Source of the DNA: Polia nebulosa
Taxonomy: Eukaryota > Arthropoda > Insecta > Lepidoptera > Noctuidae
Assembly: GCA_951329385.1 (NCBI GenBank)
Contig: OX589588.1
Location: 124,001 to 188,000, forward strand
Length of the DNA: 64,000 nt
Direction of reading: 5' to 3'
A program made the position numbers and the translations under genes. The notes below the pieces were generated by a model that was not told the origin of the DNA, did not search any database, and worked only from the letters and a program-made list of their open reading frames with translations. This document shows, piece after piece, positions 59,901 to 61,666 of the stretch (within the stretch, counting starts at the first letter, position 1; each line of letters begins with the position of its first letter).

Positions 59901-61640
59901 CTCACAATTTTAGGACCCATTAATATTAGTGTTTTTAACCAGTGGTGCTAAGCTTACCCCAGTTGTAAAAACCCCCTTTGTGCCTAATGGCCTAGTTTTT
60001 TTCTGTCTCCCGCTTGATTAGGAGGGAAGTGGAAATTATGTTTTTCTTACTCTTCCGCTGTCTTTTCTGATTAATTTCGTTGCGGGACCCAAGACAGTTT
60101 AATCGTTTCTCTGGGACTCGTCGAGCTTCATTGCCTCGGCGTTTTTTCTGGTGGTCGCCACTATTGATTCTAGCTTACAGAAGTTACAGTGGTTTGGGAA
60201 TAGTGTGGCGGGATTGTCACAAAAAAAAAAAATCTTAGCTGTCATTTCAATATCTTGTAGTTATTTGGTATAGAAGTGGTAGTTTTTCATATTATATTTT
60301 ATGTGGGATCTTGCTTTATTGATAATTAATTTTGCTTTTGGTTGTGGGCTTGAAAATACTTGATAAAATATTATTGAAATCGAAAAGACCCGCGAGGTCA
60401 GGACGAATAGTGCCCGTCCTGTCTTCACCTGCTCGGCAGGGCACCCTCCAGTCCTGGCAACAGTGGCCACCACCTCACCCTCCGTCACGGAGCCGTCCAG
60501 GCCCATAATGCGGATGTCAGCGCATTTGATGGGCCTGGACACACGAGCCTCGTCCACCAGTAACGCCCTGATCCTTTCGGCCACTGGGCCGCTGGAGGCG
60601 CCGGGGACCTCCAGCACCCGGGCTCAGGTCTTGGTGAACTTCACCCAAACGCCGTCGGCACACCCCACCTCCTCGAGGCTCACCGCCGCCCTTGTATTGG
60701 CGACCACGCTGCGGTAGGTCACGCCCCTCTTAACCGCCTCCGGCTGTAGTGTTATCACTACAGCTGCGGACTTCGGGACGCGAAGCCTAGCCGCGGCGAT
60801 TCTCTCTTTCTGCCGCTTCCGCCTCACCCTCCGTTTGGCCGCCCTTGCAGCCTTGCCCGCCTTCTTCTTCTCCCCGGCCACTTGCCAACCGGCGTCGGCC
60901 GTGGGAGGTTCAGGAGTCGGGATAGACTGGCGGCCGGCTCGTCACCTGGGCTGGGGCCTTCGGGGCAATCGGGGCCTTCGCCACCCGTGCAGCCGCTCCA
61001 CCCGGCTTGGGCGGCGCCTTTGACGTCTTCGACGGGGCCGACCCCGCGGATCTCAGCACATACCCGCGGTTGGCCATAGTTTGACTGTAACAGAGTTTAT
61101 GTCACATTGTTATTACCTTCTCTGTTAATTGAATTATTCTGTTCCACATGTTCGTTGTTTCAGATATAGTAAAGCTGAAGACTCTGGGGAAAGGATAGGC
61201 AACGCATGCCATCAGTATTGCTTAAACGACGGTATTTGTTCCCTAAATGAGAAGAGCGAGCCAGTCTGCCAATGCACAGCAGATTACGAGGGTGAAAGAT
61301 GCGATGTTCCCGCCTTCCTAATCAAATGTTTCTTATACGCATACAAGAGTAAGGACTATTTATCACAGTTTTTCCGGCTACACCTATTTTAATAACAAAC
61401 AATTACATCAGACATGCCTCGTTTTGTCAATTTGATGATTTGAGTCGGAGTCGAGTTGCTGGACAGGACTTGTAATATAGGGGAAGGAAAGTCTCTCCTT
61501 CTCAGATCTGTTTTATTTTCTCGTATCTTAATAATCTTGTAATTACATGAATTTTGTATTTTTACGCTCTCTTTGTAGATGTGCCGTCGGTCACTATGAG
61601 CAAAGCAGTAAAGTCGACGTGTGCCTCGACTGTTGTCTGA
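8918..61640 (+). CDS. cue: Cueball-like secreted YWTD/EGF protein (spliced; overall span)
   Basis: Proposed joins: 8918-8984, 36438-36828, 42569-43129, 46738-46941, 61164-61348, 61579-61640. Phases agree at every junction, giving 1470 nt or 489 residues. Order: signal peptide (about 1-19), a six-bladed-type propeller with YWIT, MYWTE and IYWKN motifs, a cysteine-rich linker, an EGF domain split by intron 3, a second EGF, a decayed EGF, a fourth EGF, and a short tail. In the fly, cueball has this layout plus a transmembrane segment, and is linked to fertility. I see no such segment here, so the product may be secreted or an exon may be missing from my model. Skipping exon 5 gives a 436-residue form ending at 61666. 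LRP-like or nidogen-like genes are alternatives but are much longer. Confidence 0.72.
8985..9706. other. Start of intron 1, nothing recognised
   Basis: AT-rich sequence without ORF, RNA gene or clear repeat. Intron 1 as a whole (8985-36437) is about 27.5 kb and is filled with the mobile elements listed below. Confidence 0.5.
9858..10470 (-). mobile_element. 5'-truncated R1-like LINE, copy F2
   Basis: A T run at 9858-9880 is the tail on the opposite strand. The body matches the tails at 7994 and 50821 and extends further into coding sequence. The minus ORF at 10175-10474 carries EDTVEHMVEVCPAWAEHRR, the cysteine/histidine-rich C-terminus usual in R1-clade ORF2. Flanking ACAATGCGASTG at 9846-9857 and 10471-10482 (one mismatch) is the target duplication. 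It sits inside the gypsy 3' region. Confidence 0.85.
10721..11552 (-). pseudogene. Gypsy integrase, fragmented
   Basis: The upstream minus ORF (11217-11552) has DRATKWPEAFPV, FGCPEKITSDQ and the YRPQANGMIERWHRT core motif, so it covers the DDE core. The downstream ORF (10721-11008) holds a C-terminal segment with YSIEIKGVHKNISIGRLKPA. The two are out of frame with each other. An inverted 29-bp duplication (11427-11488) is inserted in the core. It belongs to the gypsy copy spanning 9711-12276 and is inactive. Confidence 0.85.
11427..11488. repeat. Perfect inverted duplication inside integrase
   Basis: A 29-bp arm (11427-11455) is followed by TGGA and by its exact reverse complement (11460-11488). 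On the minus strand it adds roughly IVYEGSILHRRLWRW to the integrase without breaking the frame locally. Confidence 0.93.
11700..12190 (-). pseudogene. Gypsy RT C-terminus and RNase H
   Basis: Shows LMCDASNTCVGAALQQ, YWLPLGLFSKKLTELQKKY, TIDRELLAIYLAIRHFR and VYTDHKSLTNVL, the usual Ty3/gypsy RNase H core with its D, E and D residues. The N-terminal side is fused to LTR-derived sequence near 12190, so the polymerase domain is lost. The stop near 11700 ends it before the integrase linker. Confidence 0.88.
12360..14290. mobile_element. Diverged copy of a TIR element (unit 1)
   Basis: Shares order and sequence with 14782-17372: ATCGGTTTTTGTCTAT, AAATTTTGCGTC, AAACCCTGTGTATTAGTGTA, AAACATGCAGTAGGTTCAAAG, a CAACGGTTTA minisatellite, a purine-rich exon-like block, CTAGCGCAGG.GGCATGAAATT and GATATTAAGCTTTAA. 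The left end begins CCACTCGCCCGT, a decayed form of the terminal repeat of unit 2. The right terminal repeat was not found. No transposase is present, so it is non-autonomous or deleted. Confidence 0.75.
13079..13320 (+). repeat. CAACGGTTTA minisatellite, 3 copies (unit 1)
   Basis: The word CAACGGTTTA followed by CCGACT or similar recurs at 13079, 13203 (CCAACGGTTTA) and 13299. It is followed each time by a TTTGAGCTT-like and CACAATGTT-like block. The same minisatellite has five copies in unit 2. Confidence 0.8.
15509..15990 (+). repeat. CAACGGTTTA minisatellite, 5 copies (unit 2)
   Basis: CAACGGTTTA or CAACTGTTTA occurs at 15509, 15618, 15735, 15843 and 15961, alternating spacings of about 108 and 118 bp. 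Each unit carries TTTGAGCT, GAGCACAATGT, and TTACTAATTTTATGGATATAA blocks. ORFs in this stretch come from the repeat and are not genes. Confidence 0.88.
16137..16385 (+). other. Exon-like blocks inside TIR unit 2
   Basis: A block at about 16137-16218 follows TTTTAG and precedes GTGAGT. It reads SKFNLADRRLEMRRAMSWL and on, without stops. A second block at about 16291-16378 follows TTTTAG and precedes GTACGT, and can read EEAAGRGRGRGVHVGVG. The phases of the two readings do not agree with each other, and I recognise no protein. They may be captured host exons or chance. Confidence 0.3.
16478..16645 (+). repeat. Lepidopteran repeat, CTGCGCCCCGCGGTTTCACC type
   Basis: Starts AGCTGCGCCCCGCGGTTTCACC, contains ATCAAAATCGGTCCAGCCGTT and ends TATAATATTAGTGTG. 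This is a very common arthropod repeat tail, probably from an RTE-like or CR1-like LINE or its SINE. It is nested in the TIR element, where unit 1 lacks it. Confidence 0.75.
17430..18840 (-). mobile_element. RTE-clade LINE with RT deleted
   Basis: On the minus strand an N-terminal endonuclease segment (18436-18801) has DLATFNSRTLRTDEKITELEEE. A second ORF (17487-18047) begins in the endonuclease C-terminus (TGSDHRMVRG) and then runs in frame into the RTE C-terminal domain (RIAKLKWQWAGHIARR, PPTRWTDDLVKVAG). The whole reverse transcriptase, about 1.5 kb, is missing between them. The 3' end carries the CCACTGCTGGACATAGGCC tail common in Lepidoptera. Confidence 0.85.
18841..20039. other. Intron 1 stretch without recognised feature
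   Basis: AT-rich. Contains pyrimidine runs near 19585-19635. No ORF above noise, RNA gene or clear repeat is seen. Confidence 0.5.
20040..20110. repeat. Perfect 71-bp palindrome
   Basis: A 35-bp arm (20040-20074), one central A (20075) and the exact reverse complement (20076-20110). The right arm is the start of the LINE fragment that continues to 20290, so the left arm is an inverted duplicate of it. Confidence 0.95.
20076..20290 (+). mobile_element. LINE reverse transcriptase fragment
   Basis: Reads RSQLEYAVSVWSPYYKKYGD then IERVQHNFLRTMHYKCYGYY, the C-terminal RT/thumb segment of jockey-like LINEs. It is cut off at both ends. A later part of a similar protein lies at 22680-23081 on the same strand, so one older copy may have been split. 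Confidence 0.75.
20291..20862. other. Spacer, nothing recognised
   Basis: No ORF, RNA gene or familiar repeat seen. Confidence 0.45.
20863..22040 (-). pseudogene. Multi-exon zinc-finger protein remnant
   Basis: Three minus-strand exons are visible. Exon 1 ends at 21940 (DTRVICKNCERNSS, donor GTAATA). Exon 2 is 21841-21606 (TEEDYILCDACKQLAMQ, HVCILCGSSLRNRKRDL; acceptor TTTTAG, donor CAG|GTAATT). Exon 3 starts about 21456 (TSSDHFCHPCWLRLKRVAM, acceptor TTTCAG, phase 0), then a (PE)n run and EVGD. Further on is CFSGCQNRDLHRISDP and ICEEHTF. Lesions: a TAG before the acidic run, a stop at about 21220, and a frame change upstream of exon 1. The paired CxxC layout suggests a DNA-binding half of a transposase-derived gene, but I do not know the family. 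Confidence 0.6.
21285..21372 (-). repeat. Hexanucleotide run coding for (Pro-Glu)n
   Basis: GGCTCTGGCTCC-type repeats. On the minus strand they read alternating Pro and Glu over about 14 pairs, in frame with exon 3 of the surrounding pseudogene. Confidence 0.85.
22041..22679. other. Spacer, nothing recognised
   Basis: AT-rich with two short open frames (21997-22224 and 22235-22468) that show no family signature. Confidence 0.4.
22680..23090 (+). mobile_element. LINE ORF2 C-terminal fragment
   Basis: The ORF 22761-23081 reads KLATLESRRLYLEAVNLYKI, CYVVPRTVHRRKVRAGMLFS and SPVRRMVDTYNKTFEHIDIF, the usual C-terminus of a jockey-like LINE. It stops at 23079-23081. The 5' side is cut off. It lies just before the LTR element. 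Confidence 0.8.
23164..23340 (-). repeat. 3' LTR of the non-coding element
   Basis: 177 bp, identical to the other LTR except for A versus G in GTTATTTAT[A/G]ACCACC. Preceded on the minus strand by a purine tract. Confidence 0.92.
24370..24560 (+). mobile_element. LINE 3' tail nested in the LTR element
   Basis: GC-rich block coding roughly for a LINE C-terminus (GGACGCCCTCAGGGTGGATG, CCACCACAGGC) and ending in a TGATGATGATGAT microsatellite, as in many RTE or CR1-like tails. It is the only GC-rich part of the interior. Confidence 0.55.
24845..25140. repeat. 48-bp tandem repeat with GTCAATTTAATGACCAGTA
   Basis: Six units around GTCAATTTAATGACCAGTA and ATATTCTACTGCAATTACTT. Isolated single copies of CAATTTAATGACCA recur at about 26735, 26765 and 27058, and a related CAATTTAATGGAGGT word recurs between 24060 and 24320. 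The motif seems to have seeded much of the interior. Open frames here are repeat artefacts. Confidence 0.85.
25205..25400 (-). repeat. Lepidopteran repeat fragment
   Basis: On the minus strand it contains GTTCTCCAAAGGGGTAGGGTG and GGAGTCGAAACCGGGACCC, a familiar tail in Lepidoptera. No coding. Confidence 0.5.
25430..25800. repeat. Short tandem array of CTTGACAGTTAACTTGACT type
   Basis: Imperfect units of 11-22 bp alternating ACTTGACTTAA and CAGTTAA words. Three units at 25523-25573 contain TGAGTCA or TGACTCA. Confidence 0.85.
28012..28188 (-). repeat. 5' LTR of the non-coding element
   Basis: 177 bp, TG...CA ends, followed on the minus strand after two bases by the likely primer-binding site. 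Confidence 0.92.
28194..29118. other. Intron 1 spacer with repeat fragments
   Basis: 28405-28630 holds the ATAAATGCGAAAGTAACTCTG repeat common in Lepidoptera, with an (AC)n run. 28857-28868 and 28897-28908 form a 12-bp GC-rich stem (ATGACGGGGGCT). No gene is seen. Confidence 0.6.
29119..29539 (+). repeat. GTCGGTTAAAAA-family repeat (A1)
   Basis: Begins TTTTAACCGACTTCGAAAAAGG and AGGAGGTTCTATG, and ends TACAACCGACTTCCATAT. The same family occurs at 34198, 37966, 39637 and 40105. It is non-coding and MITE-like. Confidence 0.85.
29540..30582 (+). repeat. Hairpin repeat family, copy 2
   Basis: Nearly identical to 2160-3235. The hairpin arms are about 29540-29642 and 29728-29835. Copy 2 abuts A1 on its left and is broken on its right by the LINE at 30583, after ACCTCCTCC and a T run. 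The family ending (GTCGGTTAAAAA) resumes at 34188. Confidence 0.88.
30640..31566 (-). pseudogene. LINE ORF2, C-terminal half (YADD)
   Basis: Begins at LHINDLLKPGTFGYADDSTV, so the catalytic YADD lies at residues 15-18. It runs through the thumb (CLFSAKRSQF, YLGV-like LDLLGVTL) and the C-terminal segment ending in NRLLLGKRAPSSTTSSLTIR. It is separated from the upstream half only by a one-base loss in the A run at about 31565-31568. Otherwise it is open over its full length. Confidence 0.88.
31542..33596 (-). pseudogene. LINE ORF2, endonuclease and N-terminal RT
   Basis: An open frame extends up to 33782, but the start MKGNKKKK at 33596 is more natural. The endonuclease has SETQ, LLGDFNAHH and TSDHCLV, the E, D/N/H and D-H residues of APE nucleases. 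RT has KASGPDGIPAIVLR, NYRPISVTSVLCKSMER, SLDISKAFDRVWH and SGVPQGSVLSATLF, after which the frame is lost just before YADD. The element is otherwise well kept and must be young. Confidence 0.9.
34198..34838 (-). repeat. GTCGGTTAAAAA-family repeat (A2), reverse copy
   Basis: The reverse complement of 40105-40740 over most of its length: the palindrome around ATTTCGGAAGTCGGTGT, then GTAAAAAGTTTTTTATTTTTCAC, and ending GAACCTCCTCCTTTTTTGAAGTCGG. A decayed extra end piece follows to about 34960. Confidence 0.88.
34990..35056 (+). repeat. Two-copy tandem repeat
   Basis: AATAATATTTTGAGGTAACT occurs twice in direct order about 32 bp apart. Confidence 0.8.
35380..35600 (+). repeat. SINE-like lepidopteran repeat
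   Basis: Contains CACGTTAAGCCGTCGGTCC, also found at the start of the insertion at 48874. The remaining part (CTCCCCGGTGGAGTC, CCCATCCGACTATGAGAG) is a common repeat in moths. Boundaries are approximate. Confidence 0.55.
35850..36208 (+). repeat. Lepidopteran GAGTCGGACTCGCGC repeat, copy 2
   Basis: From AAAACCGGCCAAGTGCGAGTC to GGGTACGGAACCCTAAA, with an internal (GGAC)n run near 36115-36150. A fuller relative of 8350-8728. It ends about 230 bp before exon 2. Confidence 0.85.
36438..36828 (+). CDS. Exon 2: N-terminal half of the YWTD propeller
   Basis: Acceptor ATGTTTCAG|AC and donor GAAGG|GTACGT, entry in phase 1 and exit in phase 2. Encodes DIVVGEDKRLDFYYNETL to FCRDIAVDSCEG. It shows blade-like repeats VTYDPVHYRVLFAD and VVYDPVTQLLFWK, each an LDL-receptor class B type strand pair. 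Spliced to exon 3 it reads AVDSCEGYIYWITEYKIERA, an ideal YWTD blade. The open frame upstream of 36438 and the stop after 36900 are intronic. Confidence 0.85.
36829..37470. other. Start of intron 2
   Basis: AT-rich; no feature recognised. Confidence 0.45.
37471..37658 (+). CDS. Small cysteine-rich ORF, possible exon of unknown gene
   Basis: Follows an acceptor-like TTTGACAG and reads LLFLMEFGCKSYTKSYDD, then HCMSCPNSSHYM and SLKKCYKNVCG, with a possible donor GCG|GTAGAA at 37626. The 156-bp block is symmetric in phase 1. That phase does not fit between exons 2 and 3 of the host gene. Cysteine spacing is C-x13-C-x2-C-x19-C-x4-C. It faintly recalls CHH/ITP neuropeptides but the spacing differs. 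No transposon signature is seen. No upstream signal exon was found. Confidence 0.28.
37966..38430 (+). repeat. GTCGGTTAAAAA-family repeat (A3)
   Basis: Starts TTTTTAACCGACTTTCGAAAAA and AGGAGGTTCTATGTTCGACTG, and ends in the ACTTTAATTTCGGAAGTCGG hairpin. It has internal losses relative to 40105. Confidence 0.85.
38452..38512 (+). repeat. LINE tail scrap
   Basis: GAGGAGGCCTGTGTCCCAGC and AGTGGGACGTGAATGA are the well-known tail of a lepidopteran RTE/CR1-type LINE. Confidence 0.65.
38640..39636. other. Intron 2 spacer
   Basis: Contains a 13-bp perfect hairpin at 38799-38827 (ACTTTCTTCTACT) and an (AT)n run near 39450. No gene is seen. Confidence 0.5.
39637..40104 (+). repeat. GTCGGTTAAAAA-family repeat (A4)
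   Basis: TTTTTAACCGACTTCAAAAAAG to the ACCGACTTCCGAAAATAAAG hairpin arm. Directly followed by A5, so two copies stand in tandem. Confidence 0.85.
40105..40760 (+). repeat. GTCGGTTAAAAA-family repeat (A5), longest copy
   Basis: Runs from TTTTTAACCGACTTCAAAAA to the terminal hairpin and TACAACCGACTTCC-type ends. It is complementary to A2 (34198-34838) over about 630 bp, so A2 and A5 form an inverted pair around exon 2. Confidence 0.88.
40800..41272. mobile_element. 473-bp TIR element with inner pentanucleotide array
   Basis: GGAACGAAGTTCCTT at 40800-40814 is the inverse of AAGGAACTTCGTTCC at 41258-41272. The ends are typical of a common lepidopteran MITE with GCGCGT next to the terminus. It sits in A-family sequence that resumes after it (41300-41410). 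No ORF. Confidence 0.8.
40991..41148 (+). repeat. (TGAGC)n then (ATGAG)n array
   Basis: About 25 TGAGC units with one altered pair near 41082, then six GATGA/ATGAG units from 41119. It is inside the TIR element. Confidence 0.95.
41411..42568. other. End of intron 2
   Basis: No gene is seen. A GC-rich patch lies at 41720-41910 and a (CGTC)n run at 42119-42145. Confidence 0.5.
42569..43129 (+). CDS. Exon 3: C-terminal propeller, linker and first half of EGF1
   Basis: Acceptor AAATTACAG and donor TGCAG|GTAAAC; enters and exits in phase 2. Starts YIYWITEYKIERARFDGSE, then LAIDQQTQKMYWTEI, YGYSLAVSKDFIYWKN, all LDL-receptor class B blades. A cysteine-rich linker follows (SSSNCSVCHR, GTKCCAALKN), then ICQNYCLQGNCSVSAEGQPTC, the first five cysteines of an EGF domain whose end is in exon 4. 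Several N-glycosylation sequons are present (NRT, NIT, NCS, NYT). Confidence 0.88.
43130..46286. other. Intron 3, mostly unassigned
   Basis: 43258-43290 is a (TAGA)n run followed by a LINE-like 3' tail. 43730-44220 is a GC-richer block ending GTGGTGGCGCCTACCAGAAC, which could be an LTR border with primer-binding site, but I found no partner. 45305-45330 is a (GAAA)n run leading into a LINE-like tail. I see no ORF with a family signature. Confidence 0.5.
46287..46485. promoter_or_regulatory. Six AP-1-type sites in three 11-bp-spaced pairs
   Basis: TGACTCA or TGAGTCA occurs at 46287, 46298, 46329, 46340, 46468 and 46479. In each pair the starts are exactly 11 bp apart, giving TGASTCAnnnnTGACTCA three times. 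Pairs 2 and 3 are near-perfect and perfect palindromes. bZIP factors of the Jun/Fos type bind this core. It lies 250-450 bp upstream of exon 4, so it may be an intronic enhancer or a second promoter. Confidence 0.65.
46738..46941 (+). CDS. Exon 4: EGF1 end, EGF2, start of EGF3
   Basis: Acceptor TTATTTCAG and donor CTCAG|GTAAAA; phase 2 on both sides (204 bp), so it can be skipped in frame. It completes EGF1 (SCTAGYSGERCE), carries all six cysteines of EGF2 (NTCHKHCLNSGVC to CQCSADYDGERCE), and begins a third module (DNCASTANAEGETKLR). Where EGF1 has PTC at the splice site, this third module has TKL, so a cysteine is lost. A class of YWTD-plus-EGF ectodomains has this order. Confidence 0.88.
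46942..47279. other. Start of intron 4
   Basis: AT-rich; no feature recognised. Confidence 0.45.
47689..48582 (-). pseudogene. BEL/Pao integrase core and C-terminal domain
   Basis: Reads DYAGPVLILNRKD, PADIYSHNGRNFVGV, FHFISPYSPYFGGLWEAGVK, FEEYSTVLAQVEAVLNSRPL, then PGHFLVGRPL and VVIKDNNLPPLKWHLGRVL, the order typical of BEL/Pao integrases with their C-terminal DUF5641-like domain. The frame is open over 297 residues, but the catalytic N-terminal side lies in another frame beyond 48582. Confidence 0.9.
48874..49070 (+). mobile_element. SINE-like insert in BEL/Pao
   Basis: Starts GTTAAGCCGTTGGTCC and ends GGTTAGACTGGAAGCCGACC, CAAGATAGTTGGGAAAAGGC, a tail I know from many moths. A 17-bp duplication (ATTAA.TAAA.GACCAC, 48857-48873 and 49071-49087, two mismatches) flanks it. 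The BEL/Pao reading resumes on both sides. Confidence 0.8.
49265..49830 (+). mobile_element. Decayed LINE RT fragment
   Basis: Frames together read GSVLGPTLFLVFINDLCNM, VSFADDTITFSDNS, STDTVKYLYITLDKHLNFKA, the RT palm with FADD and the thumb of a jockey/CR1-like LINE. Stops and frameshifts are present. Sense to the host gene. Confidence 0.8.
49975..50585 (-). mobile_element. Gypsy gag and primer-binding region
   Basis: The minus ORF 49975-50553 (192 codons) has VPQSWRAQPRLWFAQFEAVI, YNLVIAVLERKDIEQI, LLSMYEQSESRQFQKLLSG and LPSQVRAVLS, a Ty3/gypsy capsid. Between it and the LTR lies TTTTGGTGACCCCGATGTGA, the usual primer-binding position and sequence for this group. The element is cut off after gag by the LINE on its left. 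Confidence 0.88.
50586..51177 (-). repeat. 5' LTR of the gypsy element, with nested LINE tail
   Basis: Ends are TGTGGG and CCCACA. Without the 306-bp insert and its 11-bp duplication the LTR is about 275 bp. Confidence 0.85.
50821..51126 (-). mobile_element. 5'-truncated R1-like LINE tail, copy F3
   Basis: T run at its left, then the same 3' end as the copies at 7994 and 9858. GTGCCGCGCGG at 50810-50820 and 51127-51137 is the exact target duplication. Confidence 0.92.
51425..52523 (-). mobile_element. 3' part of a second RLE-type LINE
   Basis: Two minus ORFs (51435-52244 and 52314-52523) in different frames. The upstream one has RWVRTLLTAYRMHHPRS and YVPRKCGGQGF. The downstream one has a zinc-binding remnant (CHRTGESIRHIISGC) and a nuclease-like segment NIMVVDRIERHAMIVDIAV that matches the PD-(D/E)XK part of RLE proteins. 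At the position of the first catalytic Asp the sequence is TPN rather than RPD. The RT is absent. Not the same family as the intact element at 3449. Confidence 0.75.
52542..52661 (-). repeat. 3' LTR of the large gypsy element
   Basis: On the minus strand TGTTATATATG to GTACGCAACA, 120 bp, with AATAAA. A purine tract (AAGGGAGGGG, 52663-52672) immediately precedes it. No matching 5' LTR was found near 58.2 kb. Confidence 0.7.
53006..53470 (-). pseudogene. Gypsy integrase, C-terminal end
   Basis: Reads FYGRPLRCRLDLLKP, YWIRATIVEKIGRVVYKV and FVPELNSYVTRHKNQIRKY. Upstream in another frame is a NGQ-like ESAVK segment near 53470, where the LINE tail F4 cuts in. Confidence 0.82.
53477..53562 (-). 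mobile_element. R1-like LINE tail, copy F4 (about 85 bp)
   Basis: T run, then GGGGGGGGTGGG and CAATCATCCAATGACTTCTT, as in the other three copies. Very short, and no duplication was found. Confidence 0.8.
53563..53767 (+). pseudogene. BEL/Pao C-terminus fragment
   Basis: Plus strand: KWKYPEPNLK, a TAG, then GDLVIVKDFNAVPLQYKMAR and KNKVYRRSIKRLCQLPVK, ending in TAA at 53765. This is the terminal domain of a BEL/Pao polyprotein. It is a different copy from 47689, on the opposite strand. Confidence 0.8.
53940..55480 (-). mobile_element. 5'-truncated RTE-clade LINE
   Basis: RT on the minus strand (54947-55465) has FVDFCKAFDTVKW, TQAGVRQGCILSPLLFNIY and NLRYADDTTLL with YADD. A SINE interrupts it at FGL. 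Then 54048-54773 carries NRDKTKVMIIDRSE, NYVYLGSTITNTG and RRMLRIAWTARRTNVSILKE, the RTE C-terminal domain. It lies in the gypsy integrase. Confidence 0.9.
54739..55036 (-). mobile_element. tRNA-derived SINE
   Basis: On the minus strand: a tRNA-like head with an A box (TGGTCTAGTGGTTAG, 55011-55025) and a perfect B box (GGTTCGATTCC, 54971-54981), a body with a (GAAA)n run, and an (ATT)n tail (54739-54766). It splits the RTE reading frame. The layout is that of pol III SINEs in Lepidoptera. Confidence 0.92.
55495..56268 (-). pseudogene. Gypsy RNase H and integrase head
   Basis: Two adjoining frames: KRPVSFASYSLIPVEKRYSQ, ILCTDHKPLLSIF (RNase H) and RLQRYAIFLAAYNYKITYVR, NIADFLSRS, then LHSLHLGVVKMKSE, the integrase zinc-binding head. 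A frame change lies at about 56031. Confidence 0.88.
56655..57113 (-). pseudogene. Gypsy reverse transcriptase fragment
   Basis: SDHASPVVPVLIKNGEIRIC, PLPTIDDLFAKLHGGEQFS, LDWSSAYSQLLL and CLLDDILVTGRNKSEHL, with LLDD at the usual YLDD/LVDD place. Broken on both sides. Confidence 0.9.
57505..58098 (-). pseudogene. Gypsy gag with two zinc-binding motifs
   Basis: Contains CVVCGFKNHKSTERRFKNFTC-type Cys/His and CRKCGQKGNLRRMC knuckles, typical of the nucleocapsid region. Downstream is a protease-like segment that is not in frame. Confidence 0.75.
58234..58800 (-). other. GC-rich block with open frames, unassigned
   Basis: Minus ORFs at 58234-58662 and 58571-58783. One has DSQLSNYFDYWEDLTDAHSV; the other is proline- and serine-rich. 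They may belong to the gag start of the gypsy element or to another element's ORF1. I do not recognise them. Confidence 0.35.
58960..60232 (+). mobile_element. R1-like LINE, 3' third with poly(A)
   Basis: Frames read VCYLGMVLENNFPFIEHVK, SQRLALIFICKAYRTVGTEA, LPVFAGVLPVDLEVQRCAA, then DHCVSQFLTGHGNF, CSSPDCEYEQSAHNILWECT, the C-terminal region of R1-clade ORF2 with its cysteine-rich end. Several stops. A 330-bp 3' UTR and an A run at 60221-60232 close it. Sense to the host gene. Confidence 0.82.
60390..61080 (-). mobile_element. R1-like LINE ORF1 (gag) fragment
   Basis: Two minus frames, 60624-60881 and 60261-60617, read AAVVITLQPEAVKRGVTYRS, AAVSLEEVGCADGVWVKF, then VLEVPGASSGPVAERIRALL, RVSRPIKCADIRIMGLDGSV. 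This is the middle of a LINE ORF1 just before its zinc knuckles. A stop or frame change lies at about 60620. GC-rich. It ends only about 80 bp before the exon 5 acceptor. Confidence 0.82.
61164..61348 (+). CDS. Exon 5: decayed EGF3 end, EGF4 and tail
   Basis: Acceptor TTGTTTCAG; donor ACAAGA|GTAAGG. A duplicate of exon 4: NACHQYCLNDGICSLNEKSE and VCQCTADYEGERCDV match its EGF2 nearly residue for residue. The first part (YSKAEDSGERI) lines up with SCTAGYSGERC but has lost both cysteines. After EGF4 comes AFLIKCFLYAYK, unlike exon 4. It enters in phase 2 and leaves in phase 1, so it changes the frame of exon 6. Unspliced, the frame stops at 61390. Confidence 0.7.
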
Positions 61641-61666
61641 AGAACGACGAACGACGAAGACATTGA
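61579..61666 (+). CDS. Exon 6: last exon, two possible frames
   Basis: Acceptor CTTTGTAG. After exon 5 (phase 1) it reads NVPSVTMSKAVKSTCASTVV and stops at 61638-61640. After exon 4 or 3 (phase 2) it reads RCAVGHYEQSSKVDVC, then LDCCLKNDERRRH, and stops at 61664-61666. The second frame is cysteine-rich and places CxC where an EGF domain needs it, so it looks like the older one. No membrane segment in either. Confidence 0.65.

Noticed and set aside
61349..61392. Exon 5 as terminal exon, stop at 61390
   Set aside because: Possible, but no polyadenylation signal is close and a good donor lies at 61349; kept only as an alternative.
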